A stretch of 64,000 nt of DNA from Phycisphaerales bacterium. Its GTDB lineage: Bacteria; Planctomycetota; Phycisphaerae; Phycisphaerales; SM1A02. Each line of letters opens with the position of its first letter. Within the stretch, counting starts at the first letter, position 1. The translations under genes and the position numbers were made by a program. Below, in pieces: positions 20,544-28,999 of this stretch. The stretch is from positions 80,320 through 144,319 of the forward strand of contig JAQWMQ010000016.1 of assembly GCA_029246705.1 (NCBI GenBank). The letters are read 5' to 3'. The notes beneath the pieces were generated by a model. That model did not search any database and was not told the DNA's origin. It was given only the letters and a program-made list of their open reading frames with translations.

Positions 20544-20929
20544 ACAAGATCACGCCACTCATCATCATCACCATCGCCAGCTTCGCCCTTGCCGGGTGCA
20601 CTGAACAGGGGAAGACCCCCACCGCCGCCGCGACCCCCGCCGCGACCCCCGCGGCTCCCGCGGCACCGGACACCGCTTCGGAAACGAACACCACCAAGGT
20701 CGGCAAGACCGTGGTCTACTCGGTGAAGGGGATGAGTTGCGGCGGATGCGCGAGCGCGGTGACCACCAAGGTCAACAAGGTCGATGGCGTCATGGCCTGC
20801 GACGTCTCCCTCGAGCAGCAGCAGGCGACGGTCGAGCTCGCGGAGAACGGTTCGGCCACGGATGTCGAGGAGGCGATTCGAAGCCTCGGCTACACCGTGG
20901 AACCGGAATCGACGAACCCCGCGTCCTGA
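20540..20929 (+). CDS. Lipoprotein with heavy-metal-associated domain
   Basis: A 129-residue protein. A lipoprotein signal (FALAGC, cysteine near residue 19) is followed by an Ala/Pro/Thr linker with repeated TPAATPA units. A C-terminal HMA domain (about 58-125) has the metal-binding GMSCGGCASAVTTKV motif. HMA domains bind Cu(I) or other soft metals through the two cysteines. A membrane-anchored HMA lipoprotein outside the cytoplasm is less usual than a cytoplasmic chaperone. The gene overlaps the DUF1501 gene by 4 bp and its 3' end overlaps the convergent nrnA gene by 40 bp. Confidence 0.88.
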   Translation: MNKITPLIIITIASFALAGCTEQGKTPTAAATPAATPAAPAAPDTASETNTTKVGKTVVYSVKGMSCGGCASAVTTKVNKVDGVMACDVSLEQQQATVELAENGSATDVEEAIRSLGYTVEPESTNPAS

Positions 20930-21969
20930 ATGGCCGCTCCGACCGCCTGTTCGATGGCCTCAAGCGCCTGGTCCAGGGGCAGGTCGATCCGAGCACCGGC
21001 AGCATGTACATGACCACCTCCGCCGAACCCCGCGGCGAGGGCGTTCACGTCGACGAAGGGCGCCCCGGGCGTGGGGTCCATGGGCGGCTTCGAACGAAAA
21101 CTCACCTTCACCGAGTCGGCGTCGACCGCAGTGACCAGGATCGAGACCTCGAGGGTCCCGACGCTCATCGGGTAGTTCACGAGGCCCGAGAGTTCCTCCG
21201 GGCGTGCAGTGGTCTCGGCGAAGTCCTTCGGGGTCAGGGACATCAGCACCGCTCGGTCCCCGTCGATGAAGCGAGCGGACTGGAGTGCACGTGCGGCCAT
21301 GTGGATCCGGGCGGGTCGATCGGTCTCCTCGATGATGCGGAAGATGCGACTCTTGTCGGCACCAGCTGCGACCAGGCGAGAAGCCACGCTGAGCGACTCC
21401 GCTCCACAGCTTTCAAAGCGGAACCATCCGGTGTCCGTGGCCAGGCCCAGCAGCAATGCTTCGGCGATCGAGCACCGACCGACCTCGTCACCACCGGCTT
21501 CGAGCGAGACGCCGAGTTCGTCCATCAGGGACACCAGGAGTTCGGTGCAGGAGGCTGCCTCGACACGGACGATGCGTTCGGAAGCGACGTCGTCTCCACG
21601 GGCATGGTGATCGAACCCGATGATCGAGTCACGACGGGGACGCAACCAGTCCTGAAGCGGCTGCAGCTGGGTCCAGGCTCCGGTGTCGACGATGATGACC
21701 AGATCGTGGTCTTCGTCAGGCAGCTCGGGCGGCGCCATCCGAATCGAGAGATCCGGCACGAACTGGAGCAGCCCGTCGGAGATGGGCCCCTGAACCCAGA
21801 CCTCATGCCGGATGCCGAGCTCCGTCAAGGCCCGTGCGACTGCCGCGCACGAACCGATCGCATCGCCATCGGGTTTTTCATGACTGGTCACCAGGATCTT
21901 GCGGGCCGAGGTGATTCGACCGGCGAGATGCTTCATGGTGGCGTTGGAGGAATACTCGAAACTGGTCAT
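20890..21969 (-). CDS. nrnA: DHH/DHHA1 phosphoesterase (NrnA-like)
   Basis: Bifunctional oligoribonuclease/pAp phosphatase family, degrading nanoRNAs and 3'-phosphoadenosine phosphate. The 359-residue product has the DHH domain with HEKPDGDAIGS near residue 30, VDTG near 95, GFDHHARGD near 118-126 and GLATDTGWFRF, then a C-terminal DHHA1 domain with GFGGGGHVHAAGARI. All Mn-binding motifs are intact. Its ATG overlaps the ribF stop (ATGA), a conserved pairing in many bacteria. The 3' end runs 40 bp into the convergent lipoprotein gene, so the two cannot both be freely transcribed past their stops without antisense overlap. Confidence 0.9.
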   Translation of the reverse strand: MTSFEYSSNATMKHLAGRITSARKILVTSHEKPDGDAIGSCAAVARALTELGIRHEVWVQGPISDGLLQFVPDLSIRMAPPELPDEDHDLVIIVDTGAWTQLQPLQDWLRPRRDSIIGFDHHARGDDVASERIVRVEAASCTELLVSLMDELGVSLEAGGDEVGRCSIAEALLLGLATDTGWFRFESCGAESLSVASRLVAAGADKSRIFRIIEETDRPARIHMAARALQSARFIDGDRAVLMSLTPKDFAETTARPEELSGLVNYPMSVGTLEVSILVTAVDADSVKVSFRSKPPMDPTPGAPFVDVNALAAGFGGGGHVHAAGARIDLPLDQALEAIEQAVGAAIQDAGFVDSGSTV

Positions 21970-22871
21970 CGGGCGAAATGCTCCTGCACGCAGTGGCTGG
22001 TCTCTTCACAGTCGAGGGTGATCCGCTTCAGCAGATCATCGATGTCATCAAATCGGGTCTGGTCTCGAAGCCACTTCATGAGATCGACCCGCAGTGTCCA
22101 ACCGTAGTCGTCCACCGGCCCATCATGACCGATCAGGTGCACTTCAGCGATTCGTTCAGATCGGCCGAAGGTCGGCTTGGTCCCGATGCTGACCGCCGCA
22201 GGCCTGGTCTCACCCGCCGGCAGGTGGGCGAGACCGGCATAGACGCCATCGGCAGGCAGGAGCTGGCTGCCATGATCGAGATTCGCGGTCGGGAACCCCA
22301 GTGTCCTGCCCCGCTGATCACCACGAACCACGGTTCCGGCAAGGCGATAGGGCCGCCCGAGGGTTCTGGCGGCATCAACCACGCGCCCGTGATCGAGCAG
22401 CCAGCGCACCAGCGACGAGGAAACCCGTGCCTGGCAGCGATCCTCGAGGGTGACCAACCGGGGCTGGATGACCTCGAGCTGGAACCCCTTGCGGGCCCCG
22501 ATCTCACCCAGTTCTTCCAGTCCTGCGCTTCGATTTCGGGCAAATCGGAAGTCGGGGCCTTCCACCACCGCATCGAAGTCATCATCTTCGAGAAGTTTGA
22601 AAATGAATGCCTCAGCATCCATGTCCAGTAATTGGGGGGTGGGTTCAAGTTCCCGGACCTCGTCGGCCCCTGCCTCCAGAAGCAGCTCTCGACGTTCTTC
22701 AGGCCCAGAGAGACGAACTGGGGCCTTCCCAGGGCGCAAAATGACGGCTGGATGGGGCTCGAAAGTCACAGCGACCACCTGGCCCGCACCTGCGAGTTCT
22801 CGGGCTCTGCCGATCAGGGCCTGGTGTCCGAGATGAACACCATCAAAGTTTCCAATCGAGATCACCTTCAT
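21966..22871 (-). CDS. ribF: Riboflavin kinase / FAD synthetase
   Basis: Bifunctional enzyme that makes FMN from riboflavin and FAD from FMN. The 301-residue product starts with the nucleotidyl-transferase motif IGNFDGVHLGHQALI, then GPDFRFARNRSAG, VSSSLVRWLLDHG and the kinase-domain blocks GTVVRGDQRGRTLGFPTANL and GVYAG. The ATG at 22871 has GGAG 8 nt upstream and gives the canonical N-terminus; an upstream GTG at 22913 would add 14 atypical residues. It overlaps nrnA by 4 bp and is divergent from the glutamate dehydrogenase gene. Confidence 0.95.
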   Translation of the reverse strand: MKVISIGNFDGVHLGHQALIGRARELAGAGQVVAVTFEPHPAVILRPGKAPVRLSGPEERRELLLEAGADEVRELEPTPQLLDMDAEAFIFKLLEDDDFDAVVEGPDFRFARNRSAGLEELGEIGARKGFQLEVIQPRLVTLEDRCQARVSSSLVRWLLDHGRVVDAARTLGRPYRLAGTVVRGDQRGRTLGFPTANLDHGSQLLPADGVYAGLAHLPAGETRPAAVSIGTKPTFGRSERIAEVHLIGHDGPVDDYGWTLRVDLMKWLRDQTRFDDIDDLLKRITLDCEETSHCVQEHFAR

Positions 22872-22939
22872 GCCACACTCCGGCAAATCCGATGCGAGAA
22901 TGTAGGATTCCACTCCTCACGCGAGGAAGACACTTGTAG

Positions 22940-22947
22940 GGTATCTC
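22940..22947 (+). promoter_or_regulatory. Probable -10 box, leaderless geometry
   Basis: GGTATCTC ends 6-8 nt before the ATG at 22954; the gap (AGTCAG) has no clear ribosome binding site. Confidence 0.4.
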
Positions 22948-22953
22948 AGTCAG

Positions 22954-25902
22954 ATGCGAACCGACACCAGCGAACCATCAGAAGCTCTTCCGACCGACCC
23001 GGAACCCCTGGTCAAGGAACTCGTCAATGGGTTCCGGGACACCGCCGAAGGCGTGGTCCCCTGGTTCCTGGACTCCATGCCCAGGATGTATTTCCAGGAC
23101 ACGGACATCCAGACCCAGTTGTCACACCTGCGGACCATCATCGCCCTGCGGGCGTCGGGTGGCCCCCTCGAGATAACGATGCGAAGCGAGGACGGTCGGT
23201 TGTGGACGGCGATGCGGCCGACCAACTACCCCGGCGTGCTCGCGGAGATCATGGCGGAGCTTCCGCTCGACCAGTCACTGAGAAGTGCGAAGATCCACAC
23301 CGCCGCCGATGGCACGTTCGTGCTGGACACCTTCGAGTTCGGCAACCAGGATCCATTCGACCCTTCGGATCCCGAACAGAACGAGAAGATCAACGCCACG
23401 ATCGAGTACGCACGCGAGAAAGACATCGACTGGAACGAGGATGCGATCCGCAGCTACTGCACCCAGTGCACCGCGGACTACATCCGCACCCTCACCCCGC
23501 TTCGCATGGAGAAGCACCGGGCGCTGTTCGACCAGGTGAGCGGAACGGACTCCTCGGTGGTGACCCTCGAGTCGGAAGCCGAACCCAACCACAGCAGGGT
23601 GACCATCGCGCTGGCCAACGCCAGGACCCGGACCACCCTTGAACGTGCTGCGAACCTCATCGCCAGCTACGGGGTGAACATCCACCGGGCATACCTCGAC
23701 ATCGTCAGCGACGAACCGTTCGGCTCGGTCACCTACGTGGGCTTCATCGTCGTAGGTCCCGATGGCGGACCCCTCGACGAACAGAGCGAGACCTGGCAGT
23801 CGATCAAGCGGGAACTCCACCGGATCAAGTGGATCGACTTCAACGTCCTGGGACTCTCGCAGCGACATGAGTCCCTCGACATCGATCGTGCGGAACTCCT
23901 GCTCGCGCTGACCCATCTCGTCCACCAGGTGCTCTCCCCACGCAACTCATTCGCATTCACCCGGGACCGGATCCTCTCGCGCGCCGAGGACGCCATCGAG
24001 CTCTCGATGGCGATACTCAAGCTGTTCACCGACCGGTTCAATCCCGTCAATCCCCTGACCGAGGACTCCTTCCTCCAGCAGGCGACGGATCTCCACGAAC
24101 GCGTGGAACGAGAGGTCGAGTCCGACACCGCTCGCGAGACGCTTTCGGGCTTCATCGATGCGGTCGAGGCGACCCTTCGAACCAACTACTTCCTGCCGAA
24201 CCGGTTCGGACTGGCCCTGCGACTGGACCCGCGCCTGCTGCTGAACGAGCGACGGCCGGAGCTCCCCTACGGGGTCTTCTACGTCCATGGTCGAGGCTTC
24301 AGCGGATTCCACGTGCGGTTCCAGGACATCGCCCGCGGTGGACTCAGGGTGGTCAAGCCCCGAAGCATGTTCCATCACCTTCGAGAGAGCGAACGACTCT
24401 ACGACGAGGCGTACGGACTCAGCTTCGCGCAGCAGTTGAAGAACAAGGACATCCCCGAAGGTGGCGCAAAGGCGACGATCCTCATCGAACCGGAAGCAGG
24501 CATCGACCGCTGCGTGAAGAGCTTCATCGATGCACTGCTCGACCTGATCACGCCCGACCGCGACACCCGGTCCAAGCTGGTGGACCGTTTCGGTCACAGC
24601 GAGCTGATCTACCTCGGCCCCGATGAGAACATCACGCCCAAGCACATCCTCTGGATGGTCCGACGAGCGGCACTCCGCAACTACCCGATGCCGACGGCCT
24701 TCATGAGCTCGAAGCCCGGCGCGGGGATCAACCACAAGGTCTACGGCGTGACCAGCGAGGGCGTCAACGTGTTCCTCGCCGAGTTCCTCAATGCGCAGGA
24801 CATCGATCCCAAGACCACGCCGTTCTCGGTGAAGATCACGGGTGGACCCGACGGCGACGTCGCCGGCAACATGATCAAGATCCTCGACCGCGACTACGGT
24901 TCGAACGTGTCGGTCGTCGGCATCGCCGACGGATCGGGAGTCGGCGAGGACCCCGACGGCCTGGACCACACCGAACTGCTTCGCCTCGTCGAGGAGGAAC
25001 TTCCGATCATCGACTTCGATCGATCGAAACTCGGCCCCAGGGGCCTGATCCGCTCGATCGACGACCAGGACGGTTTCCGTCTTCGCAACACCATGCACAA
25101 CCGGGTGATCGCCGATGCATTCCTGCCCTGCGGAGGTCGACCGGCGACCATGCACGAGCACAACTGGCGGGACTTCCTCGGTGCCGACGGAACCCCCAGC
25201 AGCAAGTTGATCGTCGAGGGTGCGAACCTCTTCCTCACGCCTTCGGCCCGGGAACGCCTGAGCGCGGAAGGCGTCACGATCGTGAAGGATTCCTCCGCGA
25301 ACAAGTGCGGGGTCATCTGTTCCAGCTTCGAGGTCGCGGCGAGCATGCTCATCAGCGAGCAGGAGTTCATGGACATCAAGGTTGAATTCGTCAACCAGGT
25401 GCTCGTGAAGCTTCGTCATCTGGCACGACTCGAGGCCCTGCTGCTCATCCACGAACACCAGCGACACCCGCACACGCCCCTGCCGGAGATCAGCGTCCGC
25501 CTCAGCCGCACCGTCAATTCGGTGGCCGATGCGATCGAGAGCCTCCTGCAGACCCAGTCCGAGGACGAGTTCGACTTCTCCTGGAGCCTGGTGCTCGACC
25601 ACCTCCCGGAAATCCTGGTCAAGACCGCAGGGTCACGCATCCAGGAGCGACTGCCTCGTGCCTACCTCTCGCGTCTGATCTCTTCCCGACTTGCGGCGGA
25701 GATCGTCTATCGAGAGGGCATCGCGTTCTTCGCCTCGATGGAACCGGAGATGATCGCCGAGACCGCATGCCGCTACTTCAGCAAGGACCAGGAGACGAGG
25801 AAGCTCGTGGACCTGGTCAAGAAAAGCGATCTGGACGAAGCCGCCAGGATCGCGGAACTTCTTCGCAGGGCCGGAACCAGGGCTTCGTTGCAGGATCCCT
25901 GA
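22954..25902 (+). CDS. gdh: NAD-dependent glutamate dehydrogenase, large type
   Basis: Catabolic oxidative deamination of glutamate to 2-oxoglutarate and ammonia. The 982-residue product fits the roughly 115-kDa class rather than the 450-residue hexameric or 1600-residue (180-kDa) classes. A long N-terminal regulatory part (about 1-420, with an ACT-like segment around ANLIASYGVNIHRAYLDIVSD) precedes the catalytic core. The core has FQDIARGGLRVVKPRS, the active-site KNKDIPEGGAKATILIEP near residues 497-514 and PDGDVAGNMIKILDRDYGS. It also has DGSGVGEDPDGLDH, FLPCGGRPATMHEHNW and IVEGANLFLTPSARERL. A C-terminal helical region ends the protein. Cofactor preference for NAD is a family inference. 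It stands alone, with a leaderless-type promoter. Confidence 0.9.
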   Translation: MRTDTSEPSEALPTDPEPLVKELVNGFRDTAEGVVPWFLDSMPRMYFQDTDIQTQLSHLRTIIALRASGGPLEITMRSEDGRLWTAMRPTNYPGVLAEIMAELPLDQSLRSAKIHTAADGTFVLDTFEFGNQDPFDPSDPEQNEKINATIEYAREKDIDWNEDAIRSYCTQCTADYIRTLTPLRMEKHRALFDQVSGTDSSVVTLESEAEPNHSRVTIALANARTRTTLERAANLIASYGVNIHRAYLDIVSDEPFGSVTYVGFIVVGPDGGPLDEQSETWQSIKRELHRIKWIDFNVLGLSQRHESLDIDRAELLLALTHLVHQVLSPRNSFAFTRDRILSRAEDAIELSMAILKLFTDRFNPVNPLTEDSFLQQATDLHERVEREVESDTARETLSGFIDAVEATLRTNYFLPNRFGLALRLDPRLLLNERRPELPYGVFYVHGRGFSGFHVRFQDIARGGLRVVKPRSMFHHLRESERLYDEAYGLSFAQQLKNKDIPEGGAKATILIEPEAGIDRCVKSFIDALLDLITPDRDTRSKLVDRFGHSELIYLGPDENITPKHILWMVRRAALRNYPMPTAFMSSKPGAGINHKVYGVTSEGVNVFLAEFLNAQDIDPKTTPFSVKITGGPDGDVAGNMIKILDRDYGSNVSVVGIADGSGVGEDPDGLDHTELLRLVEEELPIIDFDRSKLGPRGLIRSIDDQDGFRLRNTMHNRVIADAFLPCGGRPATMHEHNWRDFLGADGTPSSKLIVEGANLFLTPSARERLSAEGVTIVKDSSANKCGVICSSFEVAASMLISEQEFMDIKVEFVNQVLVKLRHLARLEALLLIHEHQRHPHTPLPEISVRLSRTVNSVADAIESLLQTQSEDEFDFSWSLVLDHLPEILVKTAGSRIQERLPRAYLSRLISSRLAAEIVYREGIAFFASMEPEMIAETACRYFSKDQETRKLVDLVKKSDLDEAARIAELLRRAGTRASLQDP

Positions 25903-25946
25903 ACCGCACGCATCCACGGACGAATCGGAGCTGCTCCATTCAACGC

Positions 25947-27542
25947 ATGTGCATGATGCTGCTGCTGATCGCCAACCTCCTGCCTGTTCAGGCTGGAGGC
26001 GATGTGCCCCAGCTGACGGAGCTCGATGCGCCCATCACCGAAGTGGTGGTTCACAAGAACGGAGCCCGCGTCACCCGAGAAACAACGCTCGAGCTGCCCG
26101 CGGGCCGCTCACGCCTCTCAATCGACCTCTTCAGGCTCCCCGAAGGAGAGAACCTGGGTGGCGACGAGCTCGAGGTGGTGTCGGCCACGACCGGCGAAGC
26201 GACCAGGATCCTCTCGATTGGCCTCGAGGAACGCACCCGACAGCCAACCGCGGAACAAGTCGACGCACTGGATGAACGAATCTCGTCTCTCGAGATCGAA
26301 CTGACAAGCGCACGACAACTGGAAGTGAACGCACAAGCCGACCTGGACCTGCTCGATGTGTTCGGACGAAGACTCGTCGAGGACTCGGGATCGGTGGTGG
26401 GAACCGACGTGCTGAATCTCGAACTGCTTGAGCAGCAGCTCGAGTTCATCAGCGGCAAGCGAATGGCGATCCTCCAGGTACAGGAGGCATCGAGGACGGT
26501 CATGGCCCAGCTGACGCGTGCACTGGACTCGGCCCGGAAGCAACTGACGGAGACCGGTCGGACACAACGAGTCGCGACGGCGCAGATCGAGGTCGATTCA
26601 ACGGGCGGCGAAGAGACCATCAAGGTCACCTGGCTGGAATTTCGTTCCAGTTGGAGCCCTGAACTGTCCGTCCGTACCGATGAATCAGAAGGCTCGACCA
26701 CCCTCCAACTGCATGCGAATGTCTCGAATCGAACCAACTCCGACTGGAACGGCATTCGCCTGCTGCTTTCCACCACTGATCTGCGTGGTGGAGCCCCTCG
26801 CGACATCGAGCCGGTCTCCGTGGACACCGTCGAGGAAGACGAGGATTCCGAAACCACGCCACCCCCCCGAAAAATCGCCGAGGCCACATCCGAGATGGTG
26901 ACGGTCTACACCATCGACCAGCCGACCTTCCTGGACCAGGGCGACGGCAAGCTGCTGGTGAAGAGCTTCCAGAGCGATTGCCTGCTGGAAGCGATCATGC
27001 GACCGGTCACCCAGGCGGGCGCCTGGTCGAGAGGATCCATCAAGAACACCTCCGAACTGGTGCTGCTGCCCTGTTCGATGCGGCTCTATCTCGACAACCA
27101 GTTCGTCGGCATGCCCGCGCTCGACCGGAAGGTGGACCCGGGCGAGACCTTCAACATCTGGTTCAGCGAGCTCGAGGGAATGGAGATCGAACGCGAGATC
27201 CTCGAACGGGAGACGGTCAAGACCGGTCTGCTGGGCGGCGGACGGCTGACGACGACCCGCTACCGGATCACGATCAGGAACGACCGTCCGAAGACCATGA
27301 AGATCATCGTCGAGGACCGGATGCCGATCTCGCGAAGCGAGGACATCGAGATCTCGCTGAAGAACGTCACGCCGGAGCTGTCGACGGACCCGGCCTACCT
27401 GGACGGCGAACGAAAGCTGGGAATCCTGCGCTGGGAAGTCACCCTGCCACCCGGTTCGCCGGATGCCGTGCCCCTGAGCATCGAGTGGACGGTGAACGTC
27501 TCTCGCTCCTCGGAAGTCGACACCACGCCCATCCCAAGATGA
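25947..27542 (+). CDS. Exported DUF4139-domain protein
   Basis: A 531-residue protein with a short signal peptide (MCMMLLLIANLLPVQAGG). Residues 25-60 (ITEVVVHKNGARVTRETTLE) match the DUF4140 start of this family. A coiled coil (about 100-200, with EQVDALDERISSLEIELTSA) follows. The C-terminal DUF4139 beta-rich part contains WSPELSVRTDESEG and TTTRYRITIRNDRPKTMKIIVEDRMP near residues 430-455. The family is sometimes called mucoidy inhibitor A; its mechanism is not established. It begins 45 bp after the glutamate dehydrogenase stop. The ATG at 25947 is chosen because it gives the signal peptide; the long upstream frame overlaps gdh. Confidence 0.82.
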   Translation: MCMMLLLIANLLPVQAGGDVPQLTELDAPITEVVVHKNGARVTRETTLELPAGRSRLSIDLFRLPEGENLGGDELEVVSATTGEATRILSIGLEERTRQPTAEQVDALDERISSLEIELTSARQLEVNAQADLDLLDVFGRRLVEDSGSVVGTDVLNLELLEQQLEFISGKRMAILQVQEASRTVMAQLTRALDSARKQLTETGRTQRVATAQIEVDSTGGEETIKVTWLEFRSSWSPELSVRTDESEGSTTLQLHANVSNRTNSDWNGIRLLLSTTDLRGGAPRDIEPVSVDTVEEDEDSETTPPPRKIAEATSEMVTVYTIDQPTFLDQGDGKLLVKSFQSDCLLEAIMRPVTQAGAWSRGSIKNTSELVLLPCSMRLYLDNQFVGMPALDRKVDPGETFNIWFSELEGMEIEREILERETVKTGLLGGGRLTTTRYRITIRNDRPKTMKIIVEDRMPISRSEDIEISLKNVTPELSTDPAYLDGERKLGILRWEVTLPPGSPDAVPLSIEWTVNVSRSSEVDTTPIPR

Positions 27543-27580
27543 TCAACGGTTCGATGCGTTGGATCGCCGGTGACGCGTGA

Positions 27581-27639
27581 CCGGTGCCCGGAGCGAGCCG
27601 GGGGAGCAAGAGTCCGGCTCGCTTGACCCGGTGCACCGG
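27581..27639. terminator. Nested inverted repeat after the DUF4139 gene
   Basis: An inner perfect 10-bp stem (AGCGAGCCGG at 27592-27601 with CCGGCTCGCT at 27614-27623) sits inside an outer 7-bp stem (CCGGTGC at 27581-27587 with GCACCGG at 27633-27639). It lies 40 bp after the DUF4139 stop. The isomerase gene converges from the other side. No T-run is present, so a Rho-independent terminator is only possible. The rest of the 280-bp gap (to 27824) shows no gene or RNA that I can recognise. Confidence 0.4.
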
Positions 27640-27824
27640 CATGCGAGGCGAGACCTCAACCGGAGAGTCGGCCTCGTCGCGATGCACCAAGTATTCGAAT
27701 CAAATGCGCGAAGACACGGTGTTGATCCCAACCCGTGCGGGCGGAACTCCACCCTGCGCGTCCTGCTCCATTGGTATCAGTTGCACCAGCGGTTATGTGG
27801 ACGCCATGCGCGCCCGGGAAGGTC

Positions 27825-28814
27825 TCAGGTCCACCAGGGTTCCGCAGGCTGTTCGTAGATGATCGCCTCCGACAGGAACTCGATGGCACGCTGGAGTCCC
27901 TCCTCGATCGACATGTAGGCATCCTCATGCTCGATCGAGAGCACGTGGTCGTAGCCGTAGCGCCTGAGCATCGAGATGAAGGGCTTCCAGAAATCATGAC
28001 CGTGTCCGTAGCCGCAGGTGCGGAAGGTCCATGAACGGTGCTTGAGGTCCGTGTAGGGGCGAGCGTCGTTGTAGCCGTTGATCGCACCCTGGTGGGTGTC
28101 GAGTTCGGTGTCCTTCGCATGGCAGTAGAAGAGCAGCCCCGCCTCACCCAGCTCCCGAGCAGCCTGGACCGGATCGATGCCCTGCCAGAAGAAGTGCGAC
28201 GGATCGAGGTTCGCACCCAGCACCGGCTTGCCTCGACCAGCGGCCTTGGTGGCGGCTTCCGAAAGACGGATCAGCGTGTCCGGGTTGTAGACGCAGAAGC
28301 CCGGGTGGGCCTCCCAGGCGACCTTGACGCCGTGCTTGCGACAGAGCTTCGCCTGCTGGGTCCAGTACGGCACCAGCACCTTTTCCCACTGGTAGTCGAG
28401 GATCTCGGCGAAATCCGGCGGCCACGCGCAGGTCACCCAGTTGGGCTTCTTGTCGGTGGCGGAACCACCGGGACAACCGCTGAAGGTGATGACGGTGTCG
28501 GTTCCGAACATCGGTGCGAGCTTCACCGCACGGACGAAGTCGTCGTGGTCCTTCTTGGCATGTCGCTTGTTGGGGTGGACGGGATTGCCGTGGACCGCAA
28601 GGCCGCTGCACTCGAGCCCGTACTCGGACATGAGGCCGTTGAGCCGGTCGCGTTCCTTCTTCGAAGTGAGCGCCTTGGCGGAATCGAAGAGACCGCTTCC
28701 GGGGTACCCGCCGACCGGGAGCTCTATGGCATCGAGCCCGCTTTCGGCGCAATACGCCAGGACTTCCTCGAAATCACGTCCGCTGAAGAGTGCCGCCATC
28801 ACGCCGAGTTTCAT
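27825..28814 (-). CDS. Sugar phosphate isomerase/epimerase
   Basis: A 329-residue TIM-barrel enzyme of the xylose-isomerase-like superfamily, 329 residues. Motifs: GVMAALFSGRDFEEVLAYC at the start, DAIELPVGGYPG, VITFSGCPGG near residue 108, VKVAWEAHPGFCVYNPD near 160-178, LGANLDPSHFFWQG near 200-213, FYCHAKDTELD near 230-240 and SIEHEDAYMS near the end, which supply the Glu/Asp/His metal ligands. The Pfam-like pattern fits a sugar or inositol isomerase; the substrate is unknown. GACAGGAGCGGGGTC upstream gives a good ribosome binding site. It appears monocistronic. Confidence 0.87.
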   Translation of the reverse strand: MKLGVMAALFSGRDFEEVLAYCAESGLDAIELPVGGYPGSGLFDSAKALTSKKERDRLNGLMSEYGLECSGLAVHGNPVHPNKRHAKKDHDDFVRAVKLAPMFGTDTVITFSGCPGGSATDKKPNWVTCAWPPDFAEILDYQWEKVLVPYWTQQAKLCRKHGVKVAWEAHPGFCVYNPDTLIRLSEAATKAAGRGKPVLGANLDPSHFFWQGIDPVQAARELGEAGLLFYCHAKDTELDTHQGAINGYNDARPYTDLKHRSWTFRTCGYGHGHDFWKPFISMLRRYGYDHVLSIEHEDAYMSIEEGLQRAIEFLSEAIIYEQPAEPWWT

Positions 28815-28999
28815 GACCCCGCTCCTGTCTCGCTGTTCTCATCGATTCCGTCACGACCTCCGCCACCGAAGGCTCACGAGGACGGTAGCAGATTCCAGAC
28901 CCGCCCCGGAAGAGCGTGGAGGGCCCGGTACGGGGTGTTCGGGGAAGTCTCTTGGACTGGGGGGTTGCACTGAGCGCCCGGGCCGCGAACAATCCTTCG

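Noticed and set aside
23947..25602. 551-codon frame antisense to gdh
   Set aside because: No start signal or domain; opposite strand has clear glutamate dehydrogenase motifs.
27656..28216. Small open frames in and around the 27.5-27.8 kb gap
   Set aside because: They are short, Arg-rich and overlap the isomerase gene on other frames, without ribosome binding sites.
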